From assembly GCF_002300165.1 (NCBI RefSeq), contig NZ_MLCE01000016.1, forward strand, positions 31,232 to 95,231: a stretch of 64,000 bases of DNA, given 5' to 3'. Positions within the stretch are counted from its first letter, which is position 1; each line of letters opens with the position of its first letter. Below the pieces are notes generated by a model. That model was not told where the DNA came from and did not search any database. It was given only the letters and a program-made list of their open reading frames with translations. Origin of the DNA: Streptomyces sp. Tue6028 (GTDB taxonomy: Bacteria > Actinomycetota > Actinomycetes > Streptomycetales > Streptomycetaceae). This document shows positions 31,291-41,110 of this stretch, one piece after another. Position numbers and translations under genes: made by a program.

Positions 31291-34178
31291 GCACGCCTCC
31301 ACTGGGCGAAGAACTGGTCGACCACGCTGCGGGCCGAGGTCCCCTTGTCGTACTCCCCGAACTCGGCGGTGAACTGCTCGCGCGCGGCCGCGTACTTGAC
31401 CGTCTGCTCCTCCAGCGAGCCGAGGACGGCGTGCAGTTCGTCCTCGGTGCGCACCACCGGACCGGGCGCGCGCTCCATCAGGTCGAAGTAGGTGCCGCGG
31501 CCCTCGTTCACGTACTCGTCGTAGTCGTAGGCGAAGAAGAACATCGGCCGGTCCAGCAGGGCGTAGTCGAACATCACGGACGAGTAGTCGGTGATCAGCC
31601 CGTCGGCGAGGGCCAGCAGCGGGGTCATGTCGTGGTGCGCGGTCACGTCGACGACCCGGCCGCGCACGGAGGGCGGCAGCACGACGTGGTTGAGGTAGTG
31701 GGAGCGCACGAGGAGGACGTAGCGGTCGCCGAAGGTGTCGGCGAAGCACTCCACGTCGAAGGGCAGCTCGAACCGCCGCGGTGCGCCGCCGTGCTGCCGG
31801 AAGGTCGGGGCGTACAGCAGGACCTGCCGGTCGTCGGGAATGCCCAGCTCGGCGGCGAGCGGGCCGCGGACGCGCCGTCCCGACGACTCCTCCAGTTCCC
31901 TGGTCCGCACCAGTTCGTCGTTGCGCGGGTAGCCCACTCGCAGCAGGGTCCGCTCCTGGAGCCGGAACGCCCGCGCGAGCGTGCGCACATCGTGCTCGGA
32001 GCGGATCAGGAACCGGTCGAAGCGGTCGAGGACCCGCTGCTGGACCTCCTGCTGCGCACGGGACTTGAGTTTCCAGCCCGGTTCGTCGAAGCCCATCCGT
32101 TTGAGCGCCGAGCCGTGCCAGGTCTGGATGTACGTCGTCTCCGGACGTTTGGTGAGCTTCAGCGGATAGCTCTGGTTGTCGACCCAGAACTCGGCCTGGG
32201 CGAGTGCCTTGAGGTACGGCAGGGACCAGCGGCGTACGAGCGTGGCGTCGGCGGGGAATCCCTCGGGACTGCCCGCGTACGACCAGACGGCCTCGAACCG
32301 GAGGTCCTGGCGGCGCATCTCCTCGTAGACGGCCTTGGGGCTGTCGCTGTACTGCCGGCCCAAGTGGCTCTCGAAGACGACGAGGCCCTTGCGGACCGGC
32401 AGCCTGCTGAACACCTCGTGGTACAGCCGGATCTTGGTGTCGCCGGAGGTGAGCCGTTTGCGCAGGGACTTGGCCCTGCGGTAGCGGGACTTGGCGAGTC
32501 GGGCGACCTTGCCGTGCACCTGTCTCTGGAGGAGTTCGTTGGCCTTCTTGTCCGGGACCAGCCGGAAGGCGAGATGGCCGCGCGAGGAGATCACCGGCTC
32601 GATGCGGTCGGCCACCAGCCGGGTGAGGCGGGGCCGTACCGGCACCCGGCCGGCGAACGGGCCGGGGCCCGCGGCCGTGAGCCGGGTCGAGGTGCGTGCG
32701 CCGTCGACGTCCAGGCGCAGACGCACGTCCCACACCGCGTCGACGAGGCCCAGCGGCCGCAGGGCCGTCAGGTCCGGCGCGGCCTCCCAGAGGACGGACT
32801 CGCCCTCGTGCCGCACGCTCGCCACGGGGAAGCGGAAGGTCTGGAAGCGCACACCGGCGCGGCGGGCGTAGAACTCCAGCTGCGCGGTGAGCCGCGCCCC
32901 GGGCGGGACGACACCGAGTGGGTTGACGATGCGCCCGGCGAGGCGCACGGTGCCGCCCGCCCCCCGGGGCCCCTCGTAGTGGGTGAGCGCGTTGCGCAGG
33001 AACATCCTCTCGACCGGCCTGGTGTGATAGCCGAATTCGGTGACGTCCAGGACGTGCCGGCCGAACGGGTCGCCCAGATGCTCGGCGCACCAGTACACCC
33101 GCCCGTCGCGCTCCACGAGCGAGGAGGAGATCTTGTCGCGGTTGGTGAGCGTGTCCACGGCGGGCAGCAGGTTGTCCCAGTCGCCCATCTGGAGGAGATA
33201 GGCGCAGATGGCGTGGATGGGCTCGGCCTCGTCGAAGGCGGCCCGGTCGATCGACTCCAGGTACTCACGCGCGATGCCGGCGAACTCCCGCCGGTACGGC
33301 GCGTCGCGGGAGGGCAGCTCCCGCAGGTGCAGCACCAGGTCGTGCTTGAGGAACTTCACGTCCTTGGCGAACTTCAGCTCCGGCATGCCGCGTTCCGCGA
33401 GGAGCCGGTCCACCCGGCGGTGGATCTCCATGCGGTGTGCGAAGTTGGCGATCTCGTCGCGCCGGTTGCTGATGGACCGCGCCGCCGTCTCGGCCGGCTT
33501 CTCCACGACCCGCCATTCGTAGACCCGGTTGGGGATGAGCGTGATGCGGCGGGCGGCGGCATAGGCCTGGGCGGAGAAGAGCAGGTCCTCGTAGTGGATG
33601 CCGACCGGGAACTCCAGCCGTTCGTCGAGCAGGAACCGCCTGCGGTAGCACTTGTTCGTCGACAGGGTGTCGAAGACCATCAGGTCGGGCAGCTCGGTGA
33701 TCGACTCCAGGGTGCGGGTGCGCTCGTACAGCCAGGGATACCACTTGACCTGCTTGCGCGTGCGCGAGTCGACGTGCACCCGCACGCACAGGCCGGAGAC
33801 GAGGTCGGCGCCGGTGGTCTCGGCGGCCTCCAGCATGTTGCGGCAGGCGTTGCGTTCCAGCACGTCGTCGCTGTCGAGGAAGAGGACGTAGTCGCCACGG
33901 GCCTCGGCGATGCCGCGATTGCGGGGGGCGCCGCAGCCGCCGCTGTTCTCGGGCAGGCGGAACACGCGGACGCGGTCGGGGTACTGGGCGGCGAGCAGCC
34001 GCGCCGTCTCGTACGAGCCGTCCGTGCTGCGGTCGTCGACGATGACGACCTCGACGCCGTGCAGCGTCTGGTCCAGGACTGAGCGCACGGCCGTGGGCAG
34101 TCGGTCGGCGTCGTTGTAGACGATGACGACCACGGAGACGGCGGGGCCGGCCGGCGCGCGACATTGATCCACATTCAT
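31287..34178 (-). CDS. Bifunctional glycosyltransferase family 2 / CDP-glycerol:glycerophosphate glycerophosphotransferase (copy 4, long form)
   Basis: A 963-residue polymerase with three parts. Residues ~1-330 are GT2 (VSVVVIVYNDADRL, VDDRSTDGS, LDSDDVLER). About 360-560 are beta-rich and end WDVRLRLDVDG. About 580-960 are TagF-like, with the canonical QTWHGSALKRMG, RSHYLNH, ITDYSSVMFDYALLDRP and GTYFDL. It should polymerise glycerol-phosphate or a related polyol phosphate on the inner membrane face. ATG 34178 is chosen because a TACGAT hexamer ends 7 bases upstream, giving a leaderless message; GTG 34196 would add 6 residues and lacks a convincing ribosome site. It is coupled to a GT4 gene downstream and follows gtrA. 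Confidence 0.9.
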   Translation of the reverse strand: MNVDQCRAPAGPAVSVVVIVYNDADRLPTAVRSVLDQTLHGVEVVIVDDRSTDGSYETARLLAAQYPDRVRVFRLPENSGGCGAPRNRGIAEARGDYVLFLDSDDVLERNACRNMLEAAETTGADLVSGLCVRVHVDSRTRKQVKWYPWLYERTRTLESITELPDLMVFDTLSTNKCYRRRFLLDERLEFPVGIHYEDLLFSAQAYAAARRITLIPNRVYEWRVVEKPAETAARSISNRRDEIANFAHRMEIHRRVDRLLAERGMPELKFAKDVKFLKHDLVLHLRELPSRDAPYRREFAGIAREYLESIDRAAFDEAEPIHAICAYLLQMGDWDNLLPAVDTLTNRDKISSSLVERDGRVYWCAEHLGDPFGRHVLDVTEFGYHTRPVERMFLRNALTHYEGPRGAGGTVRLAGRIVNPLGVVPPGARLTAQLEFYARRAGVRFQTFRFPVASVRHEGESVLWEAAPDLTALRPLGLVDAVWDVRLRLDVDGARTSTRLTAAGPGPFAGRVPVRPRLTRLVADRIEPVISSRGHLAFRLVPDKKANELLQRQVHGKVARLAKSRYRRAKSLRKRLTSGDTKIRLYHEVFSRLPVRKGLVVFESHLGRQYSDSPKAVYEEMRRQDLRFEAVWSYAGSPEGFPADATLVRRWSLPYLKALAQAEFWVDNQSYPLKLTKRPETTYIQTWHGSALKRMGFDEPGWKLKSRAQQEVQQRVLDRFDRFLIRSEHDVRTLARAFRLQERTLLRVGYPRNDELVRTRELEESSGRRVRGPLAAELGIPDDRQVLLYAPTFRQHGGAPRRFELPFDVECFADTFGDRYVLLVRSHYLNHVVLPPSVRGRVVDVTAHHDMTPLLALADGLITDYSSVMFDYALLDRPMFFFAYDYDEYVNEGRGTYFDLMERAPGPVVRTEDELHAVLGSLEEQTVKYAAAREQFTAEFGEYDKGTSARSVVDQFFAQWRRA

Positions 34179-34185
34179 CCTATTA

Positions 34186-34191
34186 ATCGTA
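34186..34191 (-). promoter_or_regulatory. Candidate -10 hexamer of the long polymerase gene
   Basis: TACGAT on the minus strand ends 7 bases before ATG 34178, so the transcript could start at the codon. No convincing -35 is seen at 17-18 bases, which leaves an alternative sigma factor or an activator possible. Confidence 0.35.
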
Positions 34192-34215
34192 GACACAATG
34201 TCCCGCTGTGCGGCG

Positions 34216-34701
34216 TTATCGACCGTGCTTCGCGTGTTGGAAGACCCAGGTCCGGTACACCACGAAGCGGAAGGCCGACGCCAGCACGATCGACAACGCC
34301 TTGGCGACGTTGGAGGCGAGCGGACCGCTCATCCCGAAACTGCGGTAGCCCAGGTAGAACAGGGTGCTCTCCATGGCGACACCGAGACCGCTGAACGCGA
34401 AGAAGAGGACGATCTGCCGCGTGGTGCGCGAGGCGCGGTCCCGGTAGGCGAAGAACCGGAATCCGAGGTAATTGGTGCCCATGGCGACACAACTGGCGAT
34501 CACCGTGGCGACCATCGGGGACCACACCAGGCCGTGCAGCAGCAGATTGAAGAAGATCATGTTGACCGCGACACCACTGCCGCCGACCACCGAGAACCGG
34601 GCCACTTCGAGGGCCAGCCGGCGGGTGCGCACGAACGGCCTGGAGCGGGGAGCGGGCACGGTCGCGACCGGGGCCCGCCGCTCGGTGAGATGCACTGTCA
34701 C
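34216..34701 (-). CDS. GtrA-family membrane protein
   Basis: A 161-residue protein with four transmembrane helices, the hallmark of GtrA: RFSVVGGSGVAVNMIFFNLLLHG, MVATVIASCVAMGTNYLGFRFFAYRD, QIVLFFAFSGLGVAMESTLFYLG and KALSIVLASAFRFVVYRTWVF. Family members help flip polyprenyl-phosphate-linked sugars or otherwise serve surface polysaccharide synthesis. GTG 34701 has GGAGGA at usable spacing. It reads the same way as the long polymerase, 37 bases upstream of it, so co-expression is likely. It fits the GT39/GT87 enzymes in the locus, which need lipid-linked donors. Confidence 0.92.
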   Translation of the reverse strand: MTVHLTERRAPVATVPAPRSRPFVRTRRLALEVARFSVVGGSGVAVNMIFFNLLLHGLVWSPMVATVIASCVAMGTNYLGFRFFAYRDRASRTTRQIVLFFAFSGLGVAMESTLFYLGYRSFGMSGPLASNVAKALSIVLASAFRFVVYRTWVFQHAKHGR

Positions 34702-34847
34702 GGGTCCGAGTCCTCCAGCCAGCCGTCGACGATCGAGCCAAACCTAACCCAAATGTCGTATTTAGCATGAATGGGTAAATTCAGGGCCCGATTCCCTTCG
34801 GAGGTCGGAAAGAAAAGCCCGAATAGTCCGCACCGGAAAACACGAAC

Positions 34848-34887
34848 GGGGGCGCCCCGGACCTCGTACGAGATCCGGGGCGCCCCC
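34848..34887 (-). terminator. Terminator of the NAD-glutamate dehydrogenase gene
   Basis: Arms of 14 bases (34848-34861 and 34874-34887) are perfectly complementary and enclose a 12-base loop that itself holds TCGT/ACGA. It starts about 40 bases after the gdh stop codon. Confidence 0.8.
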
Positions 34888-34927
34888 TCGGTGTGTCGCC
34901 GTGTCGCCCTACGGCCTGAAGGACGGC

Positions 34928-37900
34928 CTACGAATGCGTCCGCATCAGCGTGCGCATCGTCCGCATCGCCACCGACAGGTTCGCCAGGTCGAACGCGTCC
35001 GAACCCTGGATCTCCTCCAGCGTCGTGCGCGCCCGGCCGAGGATCGCCGCGTTCTTCTCCTCCCAGGCCTTGAAGCGCTGCTCGGGAGTCGCGGAGTCGC
35101 TGCCCGCGGCCAGGACGTCCGCCGTCAGGGCCGCGTGCGCCGCGTACAGGTCCTCACGGATCGACGCACGGGCCATGGACTGCCAGCGGTCCGCGCGCGG
35201 CAGCTCGATGATGCGGTCCATGAGCTGGGTGATGCCGAGACGGTCGGCGAGGTCGTAGTAGACCTCGGCTACGGCCATCGGCTCCTTGCCCATCCGGTCG
35301 GCCACCGCGACGATGTCCAGCGTCGGGAAGGCGGAGGAGAACCCGGCCACCCGGGTGGCCAGTTCGTCCGGGACACCCGCGCCCGTCAGCTCGTCGTAGA
35401 TCTGCTGGTACCACTCGAGGTCGGCACCGCGCAGCAGCTTCGGCAGCTCGGACCAGACCTGCTCGACGCCCTCACTGAAGAAGCCGATCGTCTCGGCGAG
35501 CTGGAGCGGCTGCGGCCGGTTGTTGAGCAGCCAGCGCGTGCCGCGCTCCACCAGACGGCGCGAGTGCAGCCGGATACGGGTCTGGATGTCGGCGGCGACG
35601 ATGTTGTCGAGCGCCTCCACCGCGTCCCACACCTTGCTCGACTCGAAGATCGCGCGGGCCGCGGTCTGCGCCCGGACGATCTCCTCCAGCGACGCGCCGG
35701 TCTCCTCGCGCAGCCGGTGCAGGAAGCTCGTACCGCCCGTGTTGACCGTGTCGTTGACCAGGACGGTCGTGACGATCTCGCGGCGCAGCGCGTGCCCGTC
35801 GATCTGCTCGCGGAGCTTCTCGCGCAGCGCGCTCGGGAAGTACGCCAGCAGCAGCCTCTCCAGGTGCGGATCGTCCGGCAGCGACGTGGCGAGCAGCTCC
35901 TCGGCGACCGTGATCTTCGTGTACGCGAGGAGGACGGCCGTCTCCGGGCCGGTCAGGCCCAGCCCGGCGACCATCCGCTCCCGGATCTGCCGATCGCTGG
36001 GCAGGAACTCCAGCGCCCGGTCGAGGTGGCCCTCGCGCACCAGGTGGCGGATGAACCGCTGCTGGGCGTGGACCATGCTCGGCGACTGGGCCAGCGCGTT
36101 GGCGATCGCCACGTTCTGCGCGTAGTTGTTGCGCAGGACCAGCGCGCCGACCTCGTCGGTCATCTCGGCGAGCAGCTTGTTGCGCTGCTTGACCGTCAGA
36201 TCGCCGTTGGCCACCACCGCGTTGAGCAGGATCTTGATGTTCACCTCGTGGTCGGAGGTGTCCACGCCCGCGCTGTTGTCGATGGCGTCGGTGTTGATCT
36301 TGCCGCCCTGCTGGGCGAACTCGATCCGGCCGAGCTGGGTCAGACCCAGGTTGCCGCCCTCGCCGACGACCTTGACGCGCAGGTCGGCGCCGTCCACGCG
36401 GATGGCGTCGTTGGCCTTGTCGCCCACGTCGGCGTGCGACTCCGCGGACGACTTCACGTACGTGCCGATGCCGCCGTTCCACAGCAGGTCGACCGGCGCC
36501 TGGAGGATCGCCTTCATCAGGTCGGCCGGGGTCATCTTGGCGACGCCCGACTCGATGCCGAGGGCCTCACGGATGTGCGCGTTGACCGGGATGGCCTTGG
36601 CGGTGCGCGGGAAGACGCCACCGCCGGCGGAGATCAGCTCGGTGTCGTAGTCGGCCCACGAGGAGCGCGGCAGCTCGAACAGGCGGCGGCGCTCGGCGTA
36701 CGACGTCTCCGCGTCCGGGGTCGGGTCGATGAAGATGTGCCGGTGGTCGAACGCGGCGACCAGACGGATGTGCTCGGAGAGCAGCATGCCGTTGCCGAAC
36801 ACGTCACCGGACATGTCGCCGACGCCGACGACCGTGAAGTCCTGCGTCTGGGTGTTCACGCCCAGCTCCCGGAAGTGCCGCTTGACGGACTCCCAGGCGC
36901 CGCGGGCGGTGATGCCCATGCCCTTGTGGTCGTAGCCGGCCGAGCCGCCGGAGGCGAAGGCGTCGCCGAGCCAGAAGTTGTAGCTCTCGGCGACCTCGTT
37001 GGCGATGTCCGAGAACGTCGCGGTGCCCTTGTCGGCGGCGACGACGAGGTAGGTGTCCTCCCCGTCGTGACGCACCACGTCGACCGGCGGCACGACCTCC
37101 CCGCCGACCAGGTTGTCGGTGATGTCGAGCAGCGCGGAGATGAAGGTGCGGTAGCTGCGGATGCCCTCGGCCAGCCAGGCGTCGCGGTCCACCGACGGGT
37201 CCGGCAGCTGCTTGGCGACGAAGCCGCCCTTGGCGCCGACCGGCACGATGACGGTGTTCTTCACCATCTGCGCCTTGACCAGGCCGAGGATCTCCGTGCG
37301 GAAGTCCTCACGGCGGTCGGACCAGCGCAGACCGCCTCGCGCGACCTTGCCGAAGCGCAGGTGCACGCCTTCGACGCGCGGTGAGTACACCCAGATCTCG
37401 TACGCCGGCCGCGGCGCCGGGAGGTCCGGGATGGCGGTCGGGTCGAACTTCATCGAGACGTACTCGTGCGGCTTGCCGCCGAGCGCCTCCTGGAAGAAGT
37501 TCGTCCGCAGGGTCGCCTTGATGAGGTGCAGGAAGGACCGCAGGATCCGGTCCTCGTCGAGCGAGGCGACCTGGTCGAGCGCGGCGTCCAGCTCCTCCAG
37601 CAGGGCGTCGGTCAGTTCGACGCCGGCACGCTGGCGGTCCGGCGACATCCGTGCCTCGAACAGCGAGACCAGCAGCCGGGTGGTGTGGACGTTGTTGCGG
37701 AGGGTGTCCTCCATGTAGTCCTGGCTGAAGGTGGATCCGGCCTGGCGCAGGTACTTCGCGTACGCGCGCAGCACCATCGCCTGCCGCCAGTTCAGCCCGG
37801 CGCTGAGCACGAGGGCGTTGAAGCCGTCGTTCTCGGCCTCGCCGGTCCAGGTGGCGGAGAAGGCCTCCTGGAACCGCTCGCGGCCGTCGTCGCCGAGGGC

Positions 37901-39868
37901 GTCGCCGTTGCCGTTCGCGGACTTGGGCAGACGCAGCCCGAAGTCGTAGATCCAGGCCGTCGTACGGTCCGAGCAGCGCAGCTCGTACGGACGCTCGTCG
38001 GTGACCTCGACGCCCATGCGGTTGAGGGCCGGGAGGACCGCGGAGAGCGAGACCTGCTCACCGGTGCGGTAGATCTTGAAACGGCGCTCGCCGGGCGCGG
38101 CGCCCACCGGCTCGTACAGGCTGAGCGCGAAGTCCTTGCTCGCGTCCTGCGTGAGCGCCTGGAGGTGGACCAGGTCGGCGACCGCGGCGCGCGGGGTGTG
38201 GTCGGCCTTGTAGCCCTCGGGGAACGCGTTGCCGTAGCGGCGCAGCAGTTCGGCGGCGCGCTCCTCACCGCACTCGGCGGTCAGGGCCTCCGCGAAGCCG
38301 TCGGCCCAGGAGCGGGCGGCCTCGACGAGCCGCGCCTCGATGCGGTCCTTGTCGTTGTCGGACAGCTGCGGCAGCTCGGTGCCCGGCTCGACCCGGACCA
38401 CGAAGTGCAGCCGGGACAGGATCGACTCGGTGTTCCAGGCCGTGAAGTCGACGCTGGTGCCGTGCAGCTCTTCCTTCAGGATGTCGATGATCCGCAGGCG
38501 CACACCGGTGGTGTAGCGGTCGCGGGGCAGGTAGACGAGGGCCGAGTAGTAGCGGCCGTACTCGTCCTGGCGCAGGTAGAGCCGCAGCCGGCGCCGCTCC
38601 TGGAGGTACAGGACGGACGTGACGATCGAGCGGAGCTCGTCCACGGGCGTCTGGAACAGCTCGTCGCGCGGGTACGTCTCCAGGATCTGGAGCAGGTCGC
38701 GGCCGTCGTGGCTGTTGGGCGAGAAGCCCGCGCCCCTGAGGACCTCCTCGACCTTGCGGCGGATGACGGGCACCCGGCGCACGGACTCGGTGTAGGCGGC
38801 GGACGAGAACAGGCCCAGGAAGCGCCGCTCCCCGACCACGTTCCCCTGCTCGTCGAACTTCTTGACGCCGACGTAGTCCAGGTACGACGGACGGTGCACG
38901 GTCGCCCGGCTGTTCGCCTTGGTCAGGACCAGCAGCTTGTGCTCCCGGGCCTTGGCGCGCGCGTCGGCGGGCAGCCGCTCGAAGGACGGGCTGACCGGGT
39001 GGCTGTCCTCACCGGCGTGGTGCGGGTCGGAGCGCAGGATGCCGAGGCCGGTGCCCGGCACGGCGGCCAGCGAGTCGTCCTCGCGCAGCTCGTACTCCCG
39101 GTACCCCAGGAAGGTGAAGTGGTCGTCCGAGAGCCAGCGCAGCAGCTCACGAGCCTCCTCGACCTCCTGGTCGCGCAGGTCGCCCGCGGTCGGCTCGGCG
39201 GGCAGCTCCTCCGCGATGCGCAGCGCGGAGTCGCGCATCTTCTCCCAGTCCTCGACGGCCTCGCGGACGTCGGACAGGACGCGCAGCAGGTCGGAAGTGA
39301 TCTGCTTCAGGTCGGCACGGTCGGTCTCACGGTCGATCTCGACGTGGATCCACGACTCGACGTGCGCGTCGTGCGGCAGCTCCTCGGCGGCCGGACGGGC
39401 GGGCAGCACCTCGATGAGCTTGCCGGTCAGATCGCGCCGCACCACGAACTGCGGGTGGATGACGACGTGGATGCCGCGCCCCTGACGGGACAGCTCGTTG
39501 GTGACCGAGTCGACGAGGAAGGGCATGTCGTCGGTGACGACCTCGACGACGGAGTGGCTGCAGGTCCAGCCGTTCTCCTCGACGGTCGGCGTGTGGACCC
39601 GCACGTTGGCCGTGCCCTGGGGGCGGTTCTCGGCCAGCCGGTAGTGCGAGAAGGCGGCTCCGAAGACATCGACCGGGTCACGGTCGGCGAGGTCCTCCGG
39701 GGCTGTGTGCAGGTAGTAGCGCTGGAGGAACGCGAGCACGGTGTCCCGGTCGGGGGTGCCCTCGCCCGTCGTCCCAGTCGGTAGGTGCCCCCCGACCGGG
39801 CTGTTCTCAGCTACCCGGGCGGCCCGTTCGAGCAGCTCGGCCTTGGCTTCGTCCAGCTTGGTCTGCAT
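34928..39868 (-). CDS. gdhB: NAD-specific glutamate dehydrogenase, large (180-kDa) type
   Basis: A 1646-residue enzyme that oxidatively deaminates glutamate to 2-oxoglutarate with NAD. The length is that of the large GDH class described in Streptomyces. The N-terminal ~700 residues are the class-specific regulatory region (VVTDDMPFLVDSVTNELSRQGRGIHVVIHPQ). The catalytic core includes LRWSDRREDFRTEILGLVKAQMVKNTVIVPVGAKGGFVAKQLP, with the substrate lysine region, and the later NGGIGTYVKSS and VVGEGGNLGLTQLGRIE. The ATG at 39868 has GAGGAC almost adjoining and AGGAG further up. It stands alone as a transcription unit ended by a strong hairpin. The symbol gdhB is used by analogy only. Confidence 0.93.
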   Translation of the reverse strand: MQTKLDEAKAELLERAARVAENSPVGGHLPTGTTGEGTPDRDTVLAFLQRYYLHTAPEDLADRDPVDVFGAAFSHYRLAENRPQGTANVRVHTPTVEENGWTCSHSVVEVVTDDMPFLVDSVTNELSRQGRGIHVVIHPQFVVRRDLTGKLIEVLPARPAAEELPHDAHVESWIHVEIDRETDRADLKQITSDLLRVLSDVREAVEDWEKMRDSALRIAEELPAEPTAGDLRDQEVEEARELLRWLSDDHFTFLGYREYELREDDSLAAVPGTGLGILRSDPHHAGEDSHPVSPSFERLPADARAKAREHKLLVLTKANSRATVHRPSYLDYVGVKKFDEQGNVVGERRFLGLFSSAAYTESVRRVPVIRRKVEEVLRGAGFSPNSHDGRDLLQILETYPRDELFQTPVDELRSIVTSVLYLQERRRLRLYLRQDEYGRYYSALVYLPRDRYTTGVRLRIIDILKEELHGTSVDFTAWNTESILSRLHFVVRVEPGTELPQLSDNDKDRIEARLVEAARSWADGFAEALTAECGEERAAELLRRYGNAFPEGYKADHTPRAAVADLVHLQALTQDASKDFALSLYEPVGAAPGERRFKIYRTGEQVSLSAVLPALNRMGVEVTDERPYELRCSDRTTAWIYDFGLRLPKSANGNGDALGDDGRERFQEAFSATWTGEAENDGFNALVLSAGLNWRQAMVLRAYAKYLRQAGSTFSQDYMEDTLRNNVHTTRLLVSLFEARMSPDRQRAGVELTDALLEELDAALDQVASLDEDRILRSFLHLIKATLRTNFFQEALGGKPHEYVSMKFDPTAIPDLPAPRPAYEIWVYSPRVEGVHLRFGKVARGGLRWSDRREDFRTEILGLVKAQMVKNTVIVPVGAKGGFVAKQLPDPSVDRDAWLAEGIRSYRTFISALLDITDNLVGGEVVPPVDVVRHDGEDTYLVVAADKGTATFSDIANEVAESYNFWLGDAFASGGSAGYDHKGMGITARGAWESVKRHFRELGVNTQTQDFTVVGVGDMSGDVFGNGMLLSEHIRLVAAFDHRHIFIDPTPDAETSYAERRRLFELPRSSWADYDTELISAGGGVFPRTAKAIPVNAHIREALGIESGVAKMTPADLMKAILQAPVDLLWNGGIGTYVKSSAESHADVGDKANDAIRVDGADLRVKVVGEGGNLGLTQLGRIEFAQQGGKINTDAIDNSAGVDTSDHEVNIKILLNAVVANGDLTVKQRNKLLAEMTDEVGALVLRNNYAQNVAIANALAQSPSMVHAQQRFIRHLVREGHLDRALEFLPSDRQIRERMVAGLGLTGPETAVLLAYTKITVAEELLATSLPDDPHLERLLLAYFPSALREKLREQIDGHALRREIVTTVLVNDTVNTGGTSFLHRLREETGASLEEIVRAQTAARAIFESSKVWDAVEALDNIVAADIQTRIRLHSRRLVERGTRWLLNNRPQPLQLAETIGFFSEGVEQVWSELPKLLRGADLEWYQQIYDELTGAGVPDELATRVAGFSSAFPTLDIVAVADRMGKEPMAVAEVYYDLADRLGITQLMDRIIELPRADRWQSMARASIREDLYAAHAALTADVLAAGSDSATPEQRFKAWEEKNAAILGRARTTLEEIQGSDAFDLANLSVAMRTMRTLMRTHS

Positions 39869-40543
39869 TGTCCTCTGGCTCCTGTCGCGCGCCGTTGCGT
39901 GACGTTGATGGAAGTACGGTCTCGGTGCTTCCGGCGTGACGCCGTGACGCGGGGTGTCCGGTCTGGTCCGACGCTATGCCGCAAGATGAGATGGGCGGGG
40001 GGTTATCGGTCATTCTCGACACCGCCGGGGGCTGTGACACCGCTCTCGTCGGCGTCCGTTCCCGGGGCGTCCTCGACGTACGGAGGGCACGCGGCCCGCT
40101 CACTGTCGTCCTGTCCCGCCCGCGAAGATCAGCGATTGCCGCCCGGTCACGGATGTCGTCCGTGGTCTCCGGGCGCGGGGCAGGGGCGACGATGCCCCCG
40201 CGAGATATCGCGCTGATCACGCCACAAGGCTATCGCCCCCTACCCCGCACCCGTCATGAGCCGTATGTGTACAAAACCGGGGGTGGAACTTTGACAGTAT
40301 GCACAGGGACGAAAGGGGCGAGGGCATGCAGTGAGGGCGGAGAGGGGGTGACCGGCCGGGCTCCGGGACGCCTCCGCGCGGCTGGAAACGCACCCCCGGC
40401 GCGCGGCCGGAAACGCGCCGGTGCCCCCTTGGCACGGTCCCCCTTCGGCTCCACGCTGTCAGGACGGCCGCCGGGGACGGCAGCACAATGGACGTGGGAC
40501 ATGGGTGACGCACGACTCGGACACGGCGAGGGGAGCGGCCGAC
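39869..40543. other. Intergenic region upstream of gdh and the PfpI-like gene
   Basis: This 675-base gap separates divergent genes. No open frame in it has convincing coding bias plus a start signal. GGAACTTTGACA at about 40286 contains both an ECF-like GGAAC and a perfect TTGACA, but no matching -10 is seen. The last 200 bases are Arg/Pro-codon-like GC-rich DNA without visible structure. I see no RNA gene. Confidence 0.4.
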
Positions 40544-41110
40544 ATGACTACGAAGATCCTGATCGTCACGGGCGACGCGGCGGAGTCGCTGGAGGTCCTG
40601 TACCCCTACCAGCGCCTGCGCGAGGAGGGCTACGAGGTCGACATCGCCGCCCCCGCCCGCAAGCAGCTCCGGTTCGTGGTCCACGACTTCGAACCCGGCT
40701 TCGACACGTACACGGAGAAGCCCGGCTACACCTGGCCCGCCGACCTCGCCTTCGCCGAGGTCGAGCCCAGTCGGTACGCCGCTCTCGTCATCCCCGGCGG
40801 GAGGGCACCGGAGTACCTCCGCAACGACCCGGAACTCCGCAAGATCCTCAAGTCCTTCTTCGACACCGACAAGCCGGTGGCCCAGATCTGCCACGGGCCC
40901 CTGCTGACGGCTGCCGTGGACGGCCTGCGCGGGCGGCGGGTCACGGCGTATCCCGCGCTGGAGCTCGACATGCAGGCCGCCGGGGCGACCTTCCAGGACG
41001 CGGAGGCCGTGGTCGACGGCACCCTGGTCTCCTCCCGCGCCTGGCCGGACCACTCCAGCTGGATGAGGGAGTTCCTGAAGGTGCTGCGCGCGAAGGCACC
41101 GGCGAGCTGA
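40544..41110 (+). CDS. DJ-1/PfpI family protein (class I glutamine amidotransferase-like)
   Basis: A 188-residue protein of the DJ-1/PfpI superfamily. It has the flavodoxin-like start TTKILIVTGDAAESLEVLYPYQRLREEGYEVDIAAP, the nucleophile elbow VAQICHGPLLTAA with Cys116-His117, and VIPGGRAPEYLR. Members act as glyoxalase/deglycase or chaperone-type stress proteins; which one applies cannot be told. ATG 40544 has GAGGGGAG 7 bases upstream. It stands alone between gdh and a GC-rich gap. Confidence 0.9.
   Translation: MTTKILIVTGDAAESLEVLYPYQRLREEGYEVDIAAPARKQLRFVVHDFEPGFDTYTEKPGYTWPADLAFAEVEPSRYAALVIPGGRAPEYLRNDPELRKILKSFFDTDKPVAQICHGPLLTAAVDGLRGRRVTAYPALELDMQAAGATFQDAEAVVDGTLVSSRAWPDHSSWMREFLKVLRAKAPAS

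Noticed and set aside
31291..33090. Upstream extension of the GT4 gene to a 1000-residue protein
   Set aside because: The upstream part overlaps the bifunctional polymerase in another frame and reads as Arg/Pro/Gly-rich noise. The real start at 31290 has a ribosome site and overlaps the polymerase stop.
34901..39784. Two long plus-strand frames antisense to the NAD-GDH gene
   Set aside because: Both are shadows of GDH codon bias; their translations lack any domain.
39807..40220. A 137-codon minus-strand frame overlapping the gdh start
   Set aside because: It is Arg/Thr/Ser/Pro-rich with no motif or ribosome site and would overlap gdh in another frame.
40286..40330. GGAACTTTGACA as a promoter for a gene upstream of the PfpI-like gene
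   Set aside because: No -10 of either class lies at a usable distance and no gene starts soon after. It is left as an observation in the gap entry.
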